NCBI GenBank assembly: GCA_023424865.1
Contig: JAFADM010000459.1
Span: 1 to 5,284 of the forward strand
DNA length: 5,284 nt
DNA from: Bacillota bacterium
Lineage (GTDB): Bacteria > Bacillota_A > Clostridia > DSM-8532
Direction: 5' to 3'
Under the pieces are notes generated by a model that had not been told where the DNA came from, did no database searches, and saw only the letters and a list, made by a program, of their open reading frames with translations. The position numbers and the translations under genes are program-made. This document shows, piece after piece, positions 1 through 5,284 of this stretch; position 1 is the stretch's first letter; every line of letters starts with the position of its first letter.

Positions 1-1175
1 TAGAAGCCAAAAAGCATTTTATTGCGGATAAAGGGCTCGAGATAATCGGAATCCCTGAAAAGCAAATAATTTTTACTCTCCAGCTTTTCCTTTGTTAAAA
101 GGGGAACAATGTTGTTCATCCAATAGCTGGTACTCCCCCCGCCATTACCCCGAATGTCAATTATAAGGGTTTCATAACCGCTTACCGAGCTTAAAAACGT
201 TTTAAGCGCCTTACTGTCCTTGTCCACATAAGAGGAGGCCAGGGATGGAAGTGAAAGGTAGGCGGAGCTCCCTTCCTCCAGAATTTCTGCTGTAAACAGA
301 TGCTCCGGCTTTGCTTGGTTGCTGCCGCCTGTTGTACTGTAGGCCTCAGGATAAAGCATTACCGTACTTTTTGAGCCTGTTGGCGTCTCCATTTCAAAGG
401 ACAGAGGCCCTGTACTTTTTATGGTGAGGCGATCAAGCTTGAGTTTATCTCTTTTGTCATCATAGCGGAGTATGCGCGAATCCATCAGTGTTTTTACGTA
501 TTCATCAACAGCGGCTCCGTTAACGGTGATAAGCTTGCTTCCCGGCTTTACACCGTAATCCTCCAGGGATTTATTAGAAAGAACGCTTTTTTTGTCGGCA
601 TAATAATTCCCCTCTACGTACTTAAATGAAACCGGAACGTAGTAAGTGTCTTCATCCTTAACCACCGTGTTCCAATACGAATACATCTTTTCCACATCTT
701 CGCTTCCAAATACCTGCCCCCAGGGTGTCAGTCCTTCATATAGATCCTTATAGGAGCTGAAGTAGGAGCTGGGTGGTATGATGCCTGTATGCCCGTTTTG
801 CAGACGAGTTAAAATCGTGCTTAAGGTGTTGTAATAGCCCAAATCATCCGGTGTTTCACGGATCATAGCCTCAAAGGAAGCTTTCTGGTCCCGCCAGCTG
901 TAATTGAGCATGCGCTCCTTCACCTCAAAATACGGAAAGGCTTGGTCCAGCATGCTCCACAGGTACTCAAAATCCTCCAGCTTCTGCGGGGTGGTAAGCG
1001 GAAAGGAAGCCTGGGTGTTTTTTACTTCGAAGGCAACTGGTCGGTTCCAAAGCCTAAAATAAGTAAAGCCGGCAGCGATAATTAATATTCCGGCGATAAC
1101 CGAAAGCACAACCGGAAGCCTGCGTGATTTACGCCTGCGTATCTGATTGTACCTTTTTAGTTTTGTTCGTTTCAT
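1..1175 (-). CDS. Membrane-anchored S41-family peptidase, N-terminal part (3' end outside window)
   Basis: The frame is open from an ATG at 1175 down to the window edge: 391 complete codons and no stop, so the C-terminus is missing. Seen: a very basic N-terminus (residues 1-19, rich in K and R), then one hydrophobic segment at about 20-40 (LPVVLSVIAGILIIAAGF). This predicts a single-pass anchor with the catalytic part outside the membrane. An LQNGHTG motif is at 125-131, with His129 a possible charge-relay residue by analogy with DGHT motifs of this family. A PDZ-like piece (YGVKPGSKLITVNG) is at about 207-220. The S41 core signature DIRGNGGGS is at 340-348. Family knowledge: the nucleophilic serine of S41 peptidases lies well after this signature, so it should be outside the window and activity cannot be judged. 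Start choice: AGGAG at 1191-1187, 11 nt from the ATG; an ATG at 1185 is out of frame and stops after 18 codons. The substrate is unknown. Probably co-transcribed with the regulator 40 nt upstream. Confidence 0.85.
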   Translation of the reverse strand, partial: MKRTKLKRYNQIRRRKSRRLPVVLSVIAGILIIAAGFTYFRLWNRPVAFEVKNTQASFPLTTPQKLEDFEYLWSMLDQAFPYFEVKERMLNYSWRDQKASFEAMIRETPDDLGYYNTLSTILTRLQNGHTGIIPPSSYFSSYKDLYEGLTPWGQVFGSEDVEKMYSYWNTVVKDEDTYYVPVSFKYVEGNYYADKKSVLSNKSLEDYGVKPGSKLITVNGAAVDEYVKTLMDSRILRYDDKRDKLKLDRLTIKSTGPLSFEMETPTGSKSTVMLYPEAYSTTGGSNQAKPEHLFTAEILEEGSSAYLSLPSLASSYVDKDSKALKTFLSSVSGYETLIIDIRGNGGGSTSYWMNNIVPLLTKEKLESKNYLLFRDSDYLEPFIRNKMLFGF

Positions 1176-1186
1176 TATTTTCCATT

Positions 1187-1191
1187 CTCCT
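1187..1191 (-). promoter_or_regulatory. Ribosome binding site of the S41 peptidase gene
   Basis: AGGAG on the minus strand, 11 nt before the ATG at 1175. The spacing is slightly long. It supports 1175 over the out-of-frame ATG at 1185, which lies only 1 nt from the AGGAG and opens an 18-codon frame. Confidence 0.6.
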
Positions 1192-1231
1192 AAAAAATAA
1201 ATTCAAGCCCTGAGGTCACGGCGACATCAGG
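1192..1231 (-). terminator. Candidate hairpin plus T-run between regulator and peptidase genes (weak terminator or attenuator)
   Basis: On the minus strand CCTGA (1231-1227) pairs with TCAGG (1213-1209), and inside it GTC (1225-1223) pairs with GAC (1217-1215). There is one T/C mismatch and a 5-nt loop. The stem spans the stop codon of the Lrp-like gene. A run of six T (1197-1192) follows, but about 11 nt after the stem, which is too far for a textbook intrinsic terminator. It could reduce read-through into the peptidase gene, stabilise an mRNA end, or be chance. The T-run also adjoins the peptidase ribosome binding site. Confidence 0.25.
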
Positions 1232-1635
1232 TTGTCTATGACAAGGTTTATGCTGTAATTGCCATAGGCCAGTATCTCATCTAACAGGCTGTTTAAGCTT
1301 TCTTGATCCCTTTCCTGAATCTTCAGCCAATAGCAGCCTGAGCCGCTGATTCGAAAGGCCTCAGAAATATTCCCCCTGCTTTTGACAAAGGCTCTGAAGG
1401 CTCCGTGATTTTCCGTTTTCATAATAACGGTAACCAGCGCGGTTATAGGTCTGTCCAGCTTTTTGTAATCCAGATCAACAGTATAGGCCCGGATAACTCC
1501 GGCCTCTTCAAGCCTGCGAATTCTTGCGCCTACAGCCTGGCCTGTCAGGTAAACCTTTTCTCCGATTTCCTTCCAGGTAAGCCGGCTGTTTTCCTTAAGT
1601 ATCTGAATAATCCGGTGATCCACTTCATCCAACAT
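1216..1635 (-). CDS. Lrp/AsnC-family transcriptional regulator
   Basis: A protein of 139 residues, the usual size for single-domain-pair Lrp/AsnC regulators (about 140-160). The N-terminus (MLDEVDHRIIQILKENSRLT) matches the family opening. A winged helix-turn-helix covers about 3-50, with the recognition helix near 31-45 (TGQAVGARIRRLEEAG), followed by the GVIRAYTVDLD turn into the linker. A RAM-type ligand/oligomerisation domain covers about 64-139, including EAFRISGSGCYWLKI at 92-106. These proteins usually form dimers to octamers and respond to amino acids or related small molecules; the ligand here cannot be read from the sequence. The frame is open upstream to a TTG at 1791 (191 aa), but those 52 extra residues are unlike the family and cross AT-rich promoter-like DNA, so ATG 1635 is preferred. 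Its ribosome binding site is weak (GGATGG about 6 nt upstream). It is divergent from the hydrolase gene at 1882 and upstream of the peptidase gene. Confidence 0.88.
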   Translation of the reverse strand: MLDEVDHRIIQILKENSRLTWKEIGEKVYLTGQAVGARIRRLEEAGVIRAYTVDLDYKKLDRPITALVTVIMKTENHGAFRAFVKSRGNISEAFRISGSGCYWLKIQERDQESLNSLLDEILAYGNYSINLVIDNLMSP

Positions 1636-1673
1636 AGGAAGCCATCCGGATTTCACCGCAGATACCCATGCAG

Positions 1674-1690
1674 TGAAATCGATCCTTTCA
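1674..1690. promoter_or_regulatory. Short dyad (TGAAA-7-TTTCA) upstream of the regulator gene
   Basis: TGAAATCGATCCTTTCA is a 17-bp sequence with perfect 5-bp arms and a 7-bp centre. It ends 39 bp upstream of the regulator's ATG. Lrp/AsnC proteins commonly bind short dyads near their own promoters, so this is a possible autoregulatory operator. The arms are short and AT-rich, so chance is a real alternative. Confidence 0.2.
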
Positions 1691-1840
1691 TTTAGTAAGT
1701 GATCCTGCCAAAAGACATTCGTCAGGGTATGTGCCCCGTTTTTGGGCAGGTTTATAATAAAGTATATCAGATTTTGGATGCAGGATCCCAATTATTTCTT
1801 TATTAATTTTATGCTGCAGGCCTTTCATACCAGGGGCTCT

Positions 1841-1863
1841 GGGTAACTGCACCCGATTTACCC
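1841..1863. promoter_or_regulatory. Short dyad (GGGTAA-11-TTACCC) upstream of the hydrolase gene
   Basis: GGGTAA at 1841-1846 and TTACCC at 1858-1863 form perfect 6-bp arms around 11 bp. The dyad ends 18 bp before the hydrolase ATG and 3 bp before its Shine-Dalgarno sequence. A second short dyad, CCAG-5-CTGG (1830-1842), overlaps its left edge. Placed here, it could be an operator for the divergent regulator or an mRNA leader hairpin that affects translation. No family consensus was matched. Confidence 0.25.
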
Positions 1864-1866
1864 TTG

Positions 1867-1872
1867 AAGGAG
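1867..1872 (+). promoter_or_regulatory. Ribosome binding site of the MBL-fold hydrolase gene
   Basis: AAGGAG sits 9 nt before the ATG at 1882, which is good spacing and fixes that start. Confidence 0.75.
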
Positions 1873-1881
1873 TGGGTTTAA

Positions 1882-2655
1882 ATGAAAATTCAACTTTTAA
1901 GACATGCCTGCCATGTGATTGAAACGGGTAGTGTAAAACTTTTAGTCGACCCCATGCTGGCTCCTCAGGGAAGCTACCCTGCTATTAAAACCTTTGGCAA
2001 CAGGCTTCCTAATCCTCTTGTTCCTCTGCCGACCCTTGTTTCCGACGAAGAGCATCTGGCGGATTTTTTGAAAACGATCCATGCTGTCCTGCTAACTCAC
2101 CTCCATTTCGACCATTTTGACAAAACAGCCATGGCGATACTGCCCAGGAGTCTGCCCATTCTTTGTCAGGAGGGTGACGAAGGCCGTTTGCGGGAGGAGG
2201 GTTTTTCGGAAGTACTCCCCATATCCCACAGCAGGTGCTTTCAGGGCATTGAAATAACCCGTACCGACGGGCGGCACGGCCGGGGTCCGACCGGTAAACG
2301 TATGGGTCATGTATCGGGCTATATTCTTAAAGCCAAGGATGAACCCACCTTGTACATCACCGGAGATACCATCTGGTGTAAACCCGTTAAGGAAGCTCTT
2401 GATAAATATTCTCCCGAGGTCATTGTGGTTTATGCCGGCGCCGCCCGCTTCAAATGGAGCTTTCCCATTACCATGACGGCGGGAGATGTTCTGCGTGTTT
2501 TAAGAACAGCAAAAAGCGCCTCAGTTGTGGCCGTGCATATGGAGGCGGTGAATCACTGCTCCCTAACACGGGAAAAACTGAGGCGCAAAGTTGAAAAGGA
2601 GGGCGCCTCCTCCCGGGTTTTTATTCCCGGGGATGGGCAAACGCTTGAACTTTAG
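1882..2655 (+). CDS. MBL-fold metal-dependent hydrolase, UlaG-like (COG2220 type)
   Basis: A complete protein of 257 residues, typical for single-domain metallo-beta-lactamase-fold hydrolases. The N-terminal strand pattern RHACHVIETG (7-16) leading to KLLVDPML (19-26) is characteristic of the UlaG-like branch. The metal-binding motif is THLHFDHFD at 72-80, giving ligands His73, His75, Asp77 and His78. Further likely ligands are His143 in RMGHVSGY (His132 is the alternative), Asp162 in ITGDTIW and His219 in AVHMEAVNH. All expected metal positions are present, so the enzyme is probably active with two metal ions. No signal peptide or membrane segment is seen, so it should be cytoplasmic. The substrate is unknown; the branch includes the L-ascorbate-6-phosphate lactonase UlaG but also many uncharacterised members, and no ascorbate genes are nearby, so the symbol is not used. 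The start is fixed by AAGGAG 9 nt upstream. It is divergent from the Lrp-like gene, and its stop overlaps the adhE stop by 4 bp. Confidence 0.9.
   Translation: MKIQLLRHACHVIETGSVKLLVDPMLAPQGSYPAIKTFGNRLPNPLVPLPTLVSDEEHLADFLKTIHAVLLTHLHFDHFDKTAMAILPRSLPILCQEGDEGRLREEGFSEVLPISHSRCFQGIEITRTDGRHGRGPTGKRMGHVSGYILKAKDEPTLYITGDTIWCKPVKEALDKYSPEVIVVYAGAARFKWSFPITMTAGDVLRVLRTAKSASVVAVHMEAVNHCSLTREKLRRKVEKEGASSRVFIPGDGQTLEL
2593..2611 (-). terminator. Candidate intrinsic terminator of adhE inside the hydrolase gene
   Basis: On the minus strand AGGAGG (2611-2606), loop CGC, then CCTCCT (2602-2597) form a 6-bp GC-rich stem. It leads straight into a T-run; the run is TTTT (2597-2594) if the last stem T is counted. 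It begins 41 nt past the adhE stop, the right place and strand to end the adhE transcript. A second hairpin, CCCGGG-8-CCCGGG (2631-2612), abuts it upstream. The T-run is short, and the sequence also codes for the hydrolase's C-terminal part, so this remains a candidate. Confidence 0.4.
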
Positions 2656-5270
2656 TCACCGTATACCTTGGTGTAAATAGCCTTAAGCTCTGAGACCAGG
2701 GGAAGCCTGGGGTTGGCAGTGGTGCACTGGTCCTCAAAGGCTTTGTCGGAAAGGGCATCCAGCTTTGGCATGTAGTCCTCTCGCTTAACGCCGCAGGCGG
2801 CTACTGTCAGAGGAATGTTCAGCTCCTTCATAAGCTTTACAATAGCGTCTATAAGGCTTTTTACGCCTTCCTCGGTGCTTCCGGCGGGAAGGCCCAGGCT
2901 CCTTGCAATCTCTGCGTATTTTTTATCCGCCACAAAGGTCTTGTACTTGGGGAAGGAAGCAAACTTGGTAGGCTTCGAGGCATTGTAGGCAATGACATGG
3001 GGAAGAAGCACGGCGTTGGCCCGGCCATGAGGAATATGGAATTCCCCTCCCAGCTTGTGGGCCAGGGAGTGATTAATTCCTAGAAAAGCGTTGGTAAAGG
3101 CCATTCCTGCAATGGCGGAGGCATTGTGCATTTTTTCACGGGCTTCCCTGTCCCCGCCGTTTTTGTAAGCTCTGGGAAGGTACTCGAATACCAGCTGTAT
3201 GGCCTTTATGGCAAGTCCGTCCGTAAAGTCGGAAGCCATGACGGAAACATAAGCCTCAATGGCATGGGTAAGAACGTCCATGCCCGTATCGGCGGTAACG
3301 GCAGGCGGTACGGAAACCACAAATTCCGGATCCACTATGGCCACGTCGGGAGTGAGCTCATAATCGGCCAGAGGATACTTCATGTTTTTGTCCTTGTCTG
3401 TGATAACGGCAAAGGAGGTAACCTCCGAGCCCGTTCCCGAGGTGGTGGGTATGGCCACAAATTTGGCGCGGCTTCCCAGGTTGGGATAGTTGAACACACG
3501 CTTGCGGATATCCATAAATTTAAGCTTCAGCACATTAAAGTCAAGATCGGGATGCTCATAGAATAACCACATGCCCTTAGCCGCGTCAATGGCAGACCCG
3601 CCGCCCAAAGCTATGATAACGTCCGGCTTAAAGCTTTTCATGAGCTCTGCGCCCTTTTTAACGGTCTCTACGGAAGGATCCGGCTCTACCTCGGAGAAGA
3701 TTTCACTGTGAATATAAGCGGCACGCTTTCTCAAATGGTAAAGCACTCTGTCCACATAACCCAGCTTCACCATATAGGGATCCGTAACAATGAAGGCTCT
3801 GCTGATGTCGGGCATATCCTTAAGATAACCGGTGGATCCGTATTCAAAATAGATCTTGCCGGGAATTTTAAACCACTGCATATTGTTTCTCCTTAAGGCC
3901 ATCCGCTTCTTATTAATGAGGTTTACGGCCGATACATTGGAGGTGGTTGAGTTTTTGCCGTAGGAGCCGCAGCCCAGTGTGAGAGAAGGCGTATTGGAAT
4001 TATAAATGTCGCCGATGGCGCCATGGGTGGAAGGGGAATTTACGATGAGGCGTCCGGCCTTCATCCGGGCCATAAACTCATCCAGAACCTTCGTATCCTC
4101 CGTGTGAATAACGGCAGAATGGCCAAGGCCGCCAAATTCCAGCATTTCCTCGGAAAGCTTCAGGCCCTCCTCGTAGCTGTCAACAATGTAGTAGGCAAGA
4201 ATAGGGCTCAGCTTCTCTCTTGAAAGAGGGTATGAGGGTCCCACACCTTCCAGGCGGGCGATAAGGATTTTGGTATCCTCGGGCACCTTAAAGCCTGCAA
4301 GCTCAGCTATAACCACGGGCTTCTGTCCCACGACACCGGCATTCATGGCACACTTTTTAGAGTCGATGGCGGTTTCTGAAAGGAGATCCGTTTCCTCCTT
4401 ATTGAGGAAATAGCAGCCGTTGGCCTTCATAAAGACTTCAAATTCTTCTGAAATTTCCCGATCCACGATAACGGCCTGCTCGGAGGCGCAAATCATACCG
4501 TTGTCAAAGGTTTTGGAAAGGATGAGGTCCGTGGCGGCCCGGCTCACTTCCGCAGTCTTTTCAATATAGCAGGGCACATTTCCAGGGCCTACACCCAGAG
4601 CGGGCTTTCCCGTACTGTATGCGGACTGGACCATGCCCGCTCCGCCTGTTGCCAGTATGAGGGCCACGCCGGGATGATTCATAAGCTGCATGGTTGCGTC
4701 CACAGAAGGCGTTTCAATCCACTGAATGCAGTTTTCGGGAGCCCCCTTGGCAACCGCCGCATCACGAAGAATTCTTGCCGCTTCAGCACTGCACTTCTGA
4801 GCGTTGGGATGGAAGGCAAAGATAATGGGGTTTCTGGCCTTAATGGCAATAAGGGCTTTAAATAGGGTTGTAGATGTGGGATTGGTCACCGGGGTGACAC
4901 CGGCGATTACGCCGATGGGTTCGGCTATTTCCGCATAGCTCTCATACTCGTTCTCATTGATGATACCCACGGTCTTTTCGTTTTTAATGCTGTTGTATAT
5001 ATATTCGGATGCAAAGAGGTTCTTTATGATTTTGTCCTCATAAACCCCTTTTTTCGTCTCTTCCACAGCCATTTTCGCAAGAGGCATGTGAGCTTCCACA
5101 CCTGCAACACTCATGGCCTTGACAATGGTGTCTATTTGTTCCTGATTCATTAGAAAAAGCTTATCCAGAGCATCGGAGGCCTTCGCAACAAGACCGTTGA
5201 TAACTTCTTTATTATCCGGTGCCCCACCCTTTTGTACAACTTCCAACACGGCAGCTTTGTTTTCTTTCAT
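2652..5270 (-). CDS. adhE: Bifunctional acetaldehyde-CoA/alcohol dehydrogenase AdhE
   Basis: A complete fused enzyme of 872 residues, the expected length for clostridial AdhE (E. coli AdhE is 891). It reduces acetyl-CoA to acetaldehyde and then to ethanol, using two NADH, in the cytoplasm. Residues 1 to about 450 are the CoA-acylating aldehyde dehydrogenase: nucleotide-binding ATGGAGMV at 207-214, GVGPGNVP at 226-233, and catalytic Cys261 in [12 protein letters not shown] linker (about 451-483, including [12 protein letters not shown]) joins the iron-dependent alcohol dehydrogenase. That domain shows [11 protein letters not shown] at 556-566, [11 protein letters not shown] at 608-618, and iron ligands Asp665, His669, His734 and His748; the 4- and 14-residue spacings match group III iron dehydrogenases. 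No frameshift or missing catalytic residue is seen. Family knowledge: AdhE assembles into helical filaments (spirosomes). The start is fixed by AGGAGG 8 nt upstream. The promoter, where redox control such as Rex would act, is outside the window. The stop overlaps the convergent hydrolase gene. Confidence 0.98.
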   Translation of the reverse strand: MKENKAAVLEVVQKGGAPDNKEVINGLVAKASDALDKLFLMNQEQIDTIVKAMSVAGVEAHMPLAKMAVEETKKGVYEDKIIKNLFASEYIYNSIKNEKTVGIINENEYESYAEIAEPIGVIAGVTPVTNPTSTTLFKALIAIKARNPIIFAFHPNAQKCSAEAARILRDAAVAKGAPENCIQWIETPSVDATMQLMNHPGVALILATGGAGMVQSAYSTGKPALGVGPGNVPCYIEKTAEVSRAATDLILSKTFDNGMICASEQAVIVDREISEEFEVFMKANGCYFLNKEETDLLSETAIDSKKCAMNAGVVGQKPVVIAELAGFKVPEDTKILIARLEGVGPSYPLSREKLSPILAYYIVDSYEEGLKLSEEMLEFGGLGHSAVIHTEDTKVLDEFMARMKAGRLIVNSPSTHGAIGDIYNSNTPSLTLGCGSYGKNSTTSNVSAVNLINKKRMALRRNNMQWFKIPGKIYFEYGSTGYLKDMPDISRAFIVTDPYMVKLGYVDRVLYHLRKRAAYIHSEIFSEVEPDPSVETVKKGAELMKSFKPDVIIALGGGSAIDAAKGMWLFYEHPDLDFNVLKLKFMDIRKRVFNYPNLGSRAKFVAIPTTSGTGSEVTSFAVITDKDKNMKYPLADYELTPDVAIVDPEFVVSVPPAVTADTGMDVLTHAIEAYVSVMASDFTDGLAIKAIQLVFEYLPRAYKNGGDREAREKMHNASAIAGMAFTNAFLGINHSLAHKLGGEFHIPHGRANAVLLPHVIAYNASKPTKFASFPKYKTFVADKKYAEIARSLGLPAGSTEEGVKSLIDAIVKLMKELNIPLTVAACGVKREDYMPKLDALSDKAFEDQCTTANPRLPLVSELKAIYTKVYGD

Positions 5271-5278
5271 GATGAAAA

Positions 5279-5284
5279 CCTCCT
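5279..5284 (-). promoter_or_regulatory. Ribosome binding site of adhE
   Basis: AGGAGG, a perfect Shine-Dalgarno core, lies 8 nt before the ATG at 5270. This fits a highly translated fermentation enzyme. It is the last sequence in the window, so nothing can be said about the leader or promoter. Confidence 0.85.

Larger units (their letters stand above)
1636..1881. promoter_or_regulatory. Divergent intergenic region between regulator and hydrolase genes
   Basis: These 246 bp separate two genes reading outward, so both promoters should lie here. The most AT-rich stretch holds TATAAT on the plus strand (1753-1758) and TATACT on the minus strand (1766-1761). Neither has a convincing TTGACA-like box at 16-18 bp; the nearest for the minus strand is TTGGGA at 1791-1786, with a 19-bp spacer. 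Two dyads are listed separately. GATCCT occurs twice, at 1681 and 1701, 20 bp apart. No RNA gene or small coding gene could be supported. Confidence 0.4.

Noticed and set aside
132..134. Ser348, directly after the GGG of the peptidase signature, as the nucleophile
   Set aside because: In S41 peptidases the nucleophile lies in a separate motif further downstream, so this serine is more likely structural.
1129..1185. An 18-codon minus-strand frame from an ATG at 1185, overlapping the peptidase start
   Set aside because: Its ATG is too close to the AGGAG for good initiation, and the peptide looks like out-of-frame reading of the basic N-terminus. A translational-coupling role cannot be shown.
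1405..1695. A 96-codon plus-strand frame opposite the regulator
   Set aside because: It is antisense to a clear Lrp/AsnC gene and shows no domain or initiation signal.
2092..2310. A 72-codon minus-strand frame opposite the hydrolase metal-binding region
   Set aside because: It is fully inside a recognised gene on the other strand, with no domain and no ribosome binding site of note.
1882..2655. Naming the hydrolase ulaG
   Set aside because: Only the fold branch is supported. No ascorbate transport or utilisation genes are adjacent, and COG2220 proteins have diverse substrates.
2696..2710. CCAGG-GGAAG-CCTGG hairpin as a plus-strand terminator for the hydrolase gene
   Set aside because: No T-run follows it on the plus strand, and it lies within adhE codons. 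A chance inverted repeat is the simplest reading.
3126..3566. A 146-codon plus-strand open frame opposite adhE
   Set aside because: It lies antisense within a complete, well-conserved adhE. It has no recognisable domain, and its composition is that of a shadow frame.

Overview
The window looks like a chromosomal segment from a low-to-mid GC anaerobic Firmicute, most likely class Clostridia. The reasons are a full-length bifunctional AdhE of clostridial type, strong AGGAG-type ribosome binding sites, and tight gene packing with a mixed-strand layout. The species cannot be named from the sequence alone. No rRNA, tRNA, CRISPR array, insertion sequence, phage gene or toxin-antitoxin pair was seen.

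Layout, left to right. (1) Positions 1-1175, minus strand: the N-terminal 391 residues of a membrane-anchored S41-family (tail-specific/tricorn-like) peptidase; the C-terminus lies outside the window. (2) 1216-1635, minus strand: an Lrp/AsnC-family transcriptional regulator, 40 nt upstream of the peptidase gene and probably co-transcribed with it. (3) 1636-1881: a divergent intergenic region with AT-rich promoter-like elements and two short dyads. (4) 1882-2655, plus strand: a metallo-beta-lactamase-fold hydrolase of the UlaG-like (COG2220) type. (5) 2652-5270, minus strand: adhE, the bifunctional acetaldehyde/alcohol dehydrogenase. Its Shine-Dalgarno sequence is the last six bases of the window, so its promoter is outside.

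How the genes may work together. AdhE is the fermentative enzyme that reduces acetyl-CoA to ethanol and re-oxidises NADH. It meets the hydrolase gene tail to tail, with the two stop codons overlapping by 4 bp, so each transcript must end inside the other gene. A GC-rich hairpin followed by a short U-run lies on the adhE strand inside the hydrolase gene. The Lrp-like regulator and the hydrolase are transcribed divergently, so the regulator may control itself, the peptidase and the hydrolase; this is an inference from layout. Nothing links adhE functionally to the other genes beyond adjacency.

I do not see evidence for a new multi-gene system here. The best leads are modest: the overlapping convergent 3' ends with an embedded terminator candidate, the divergent regulator/hydrolase pair, and a hairpin across the regulator's stop codon.
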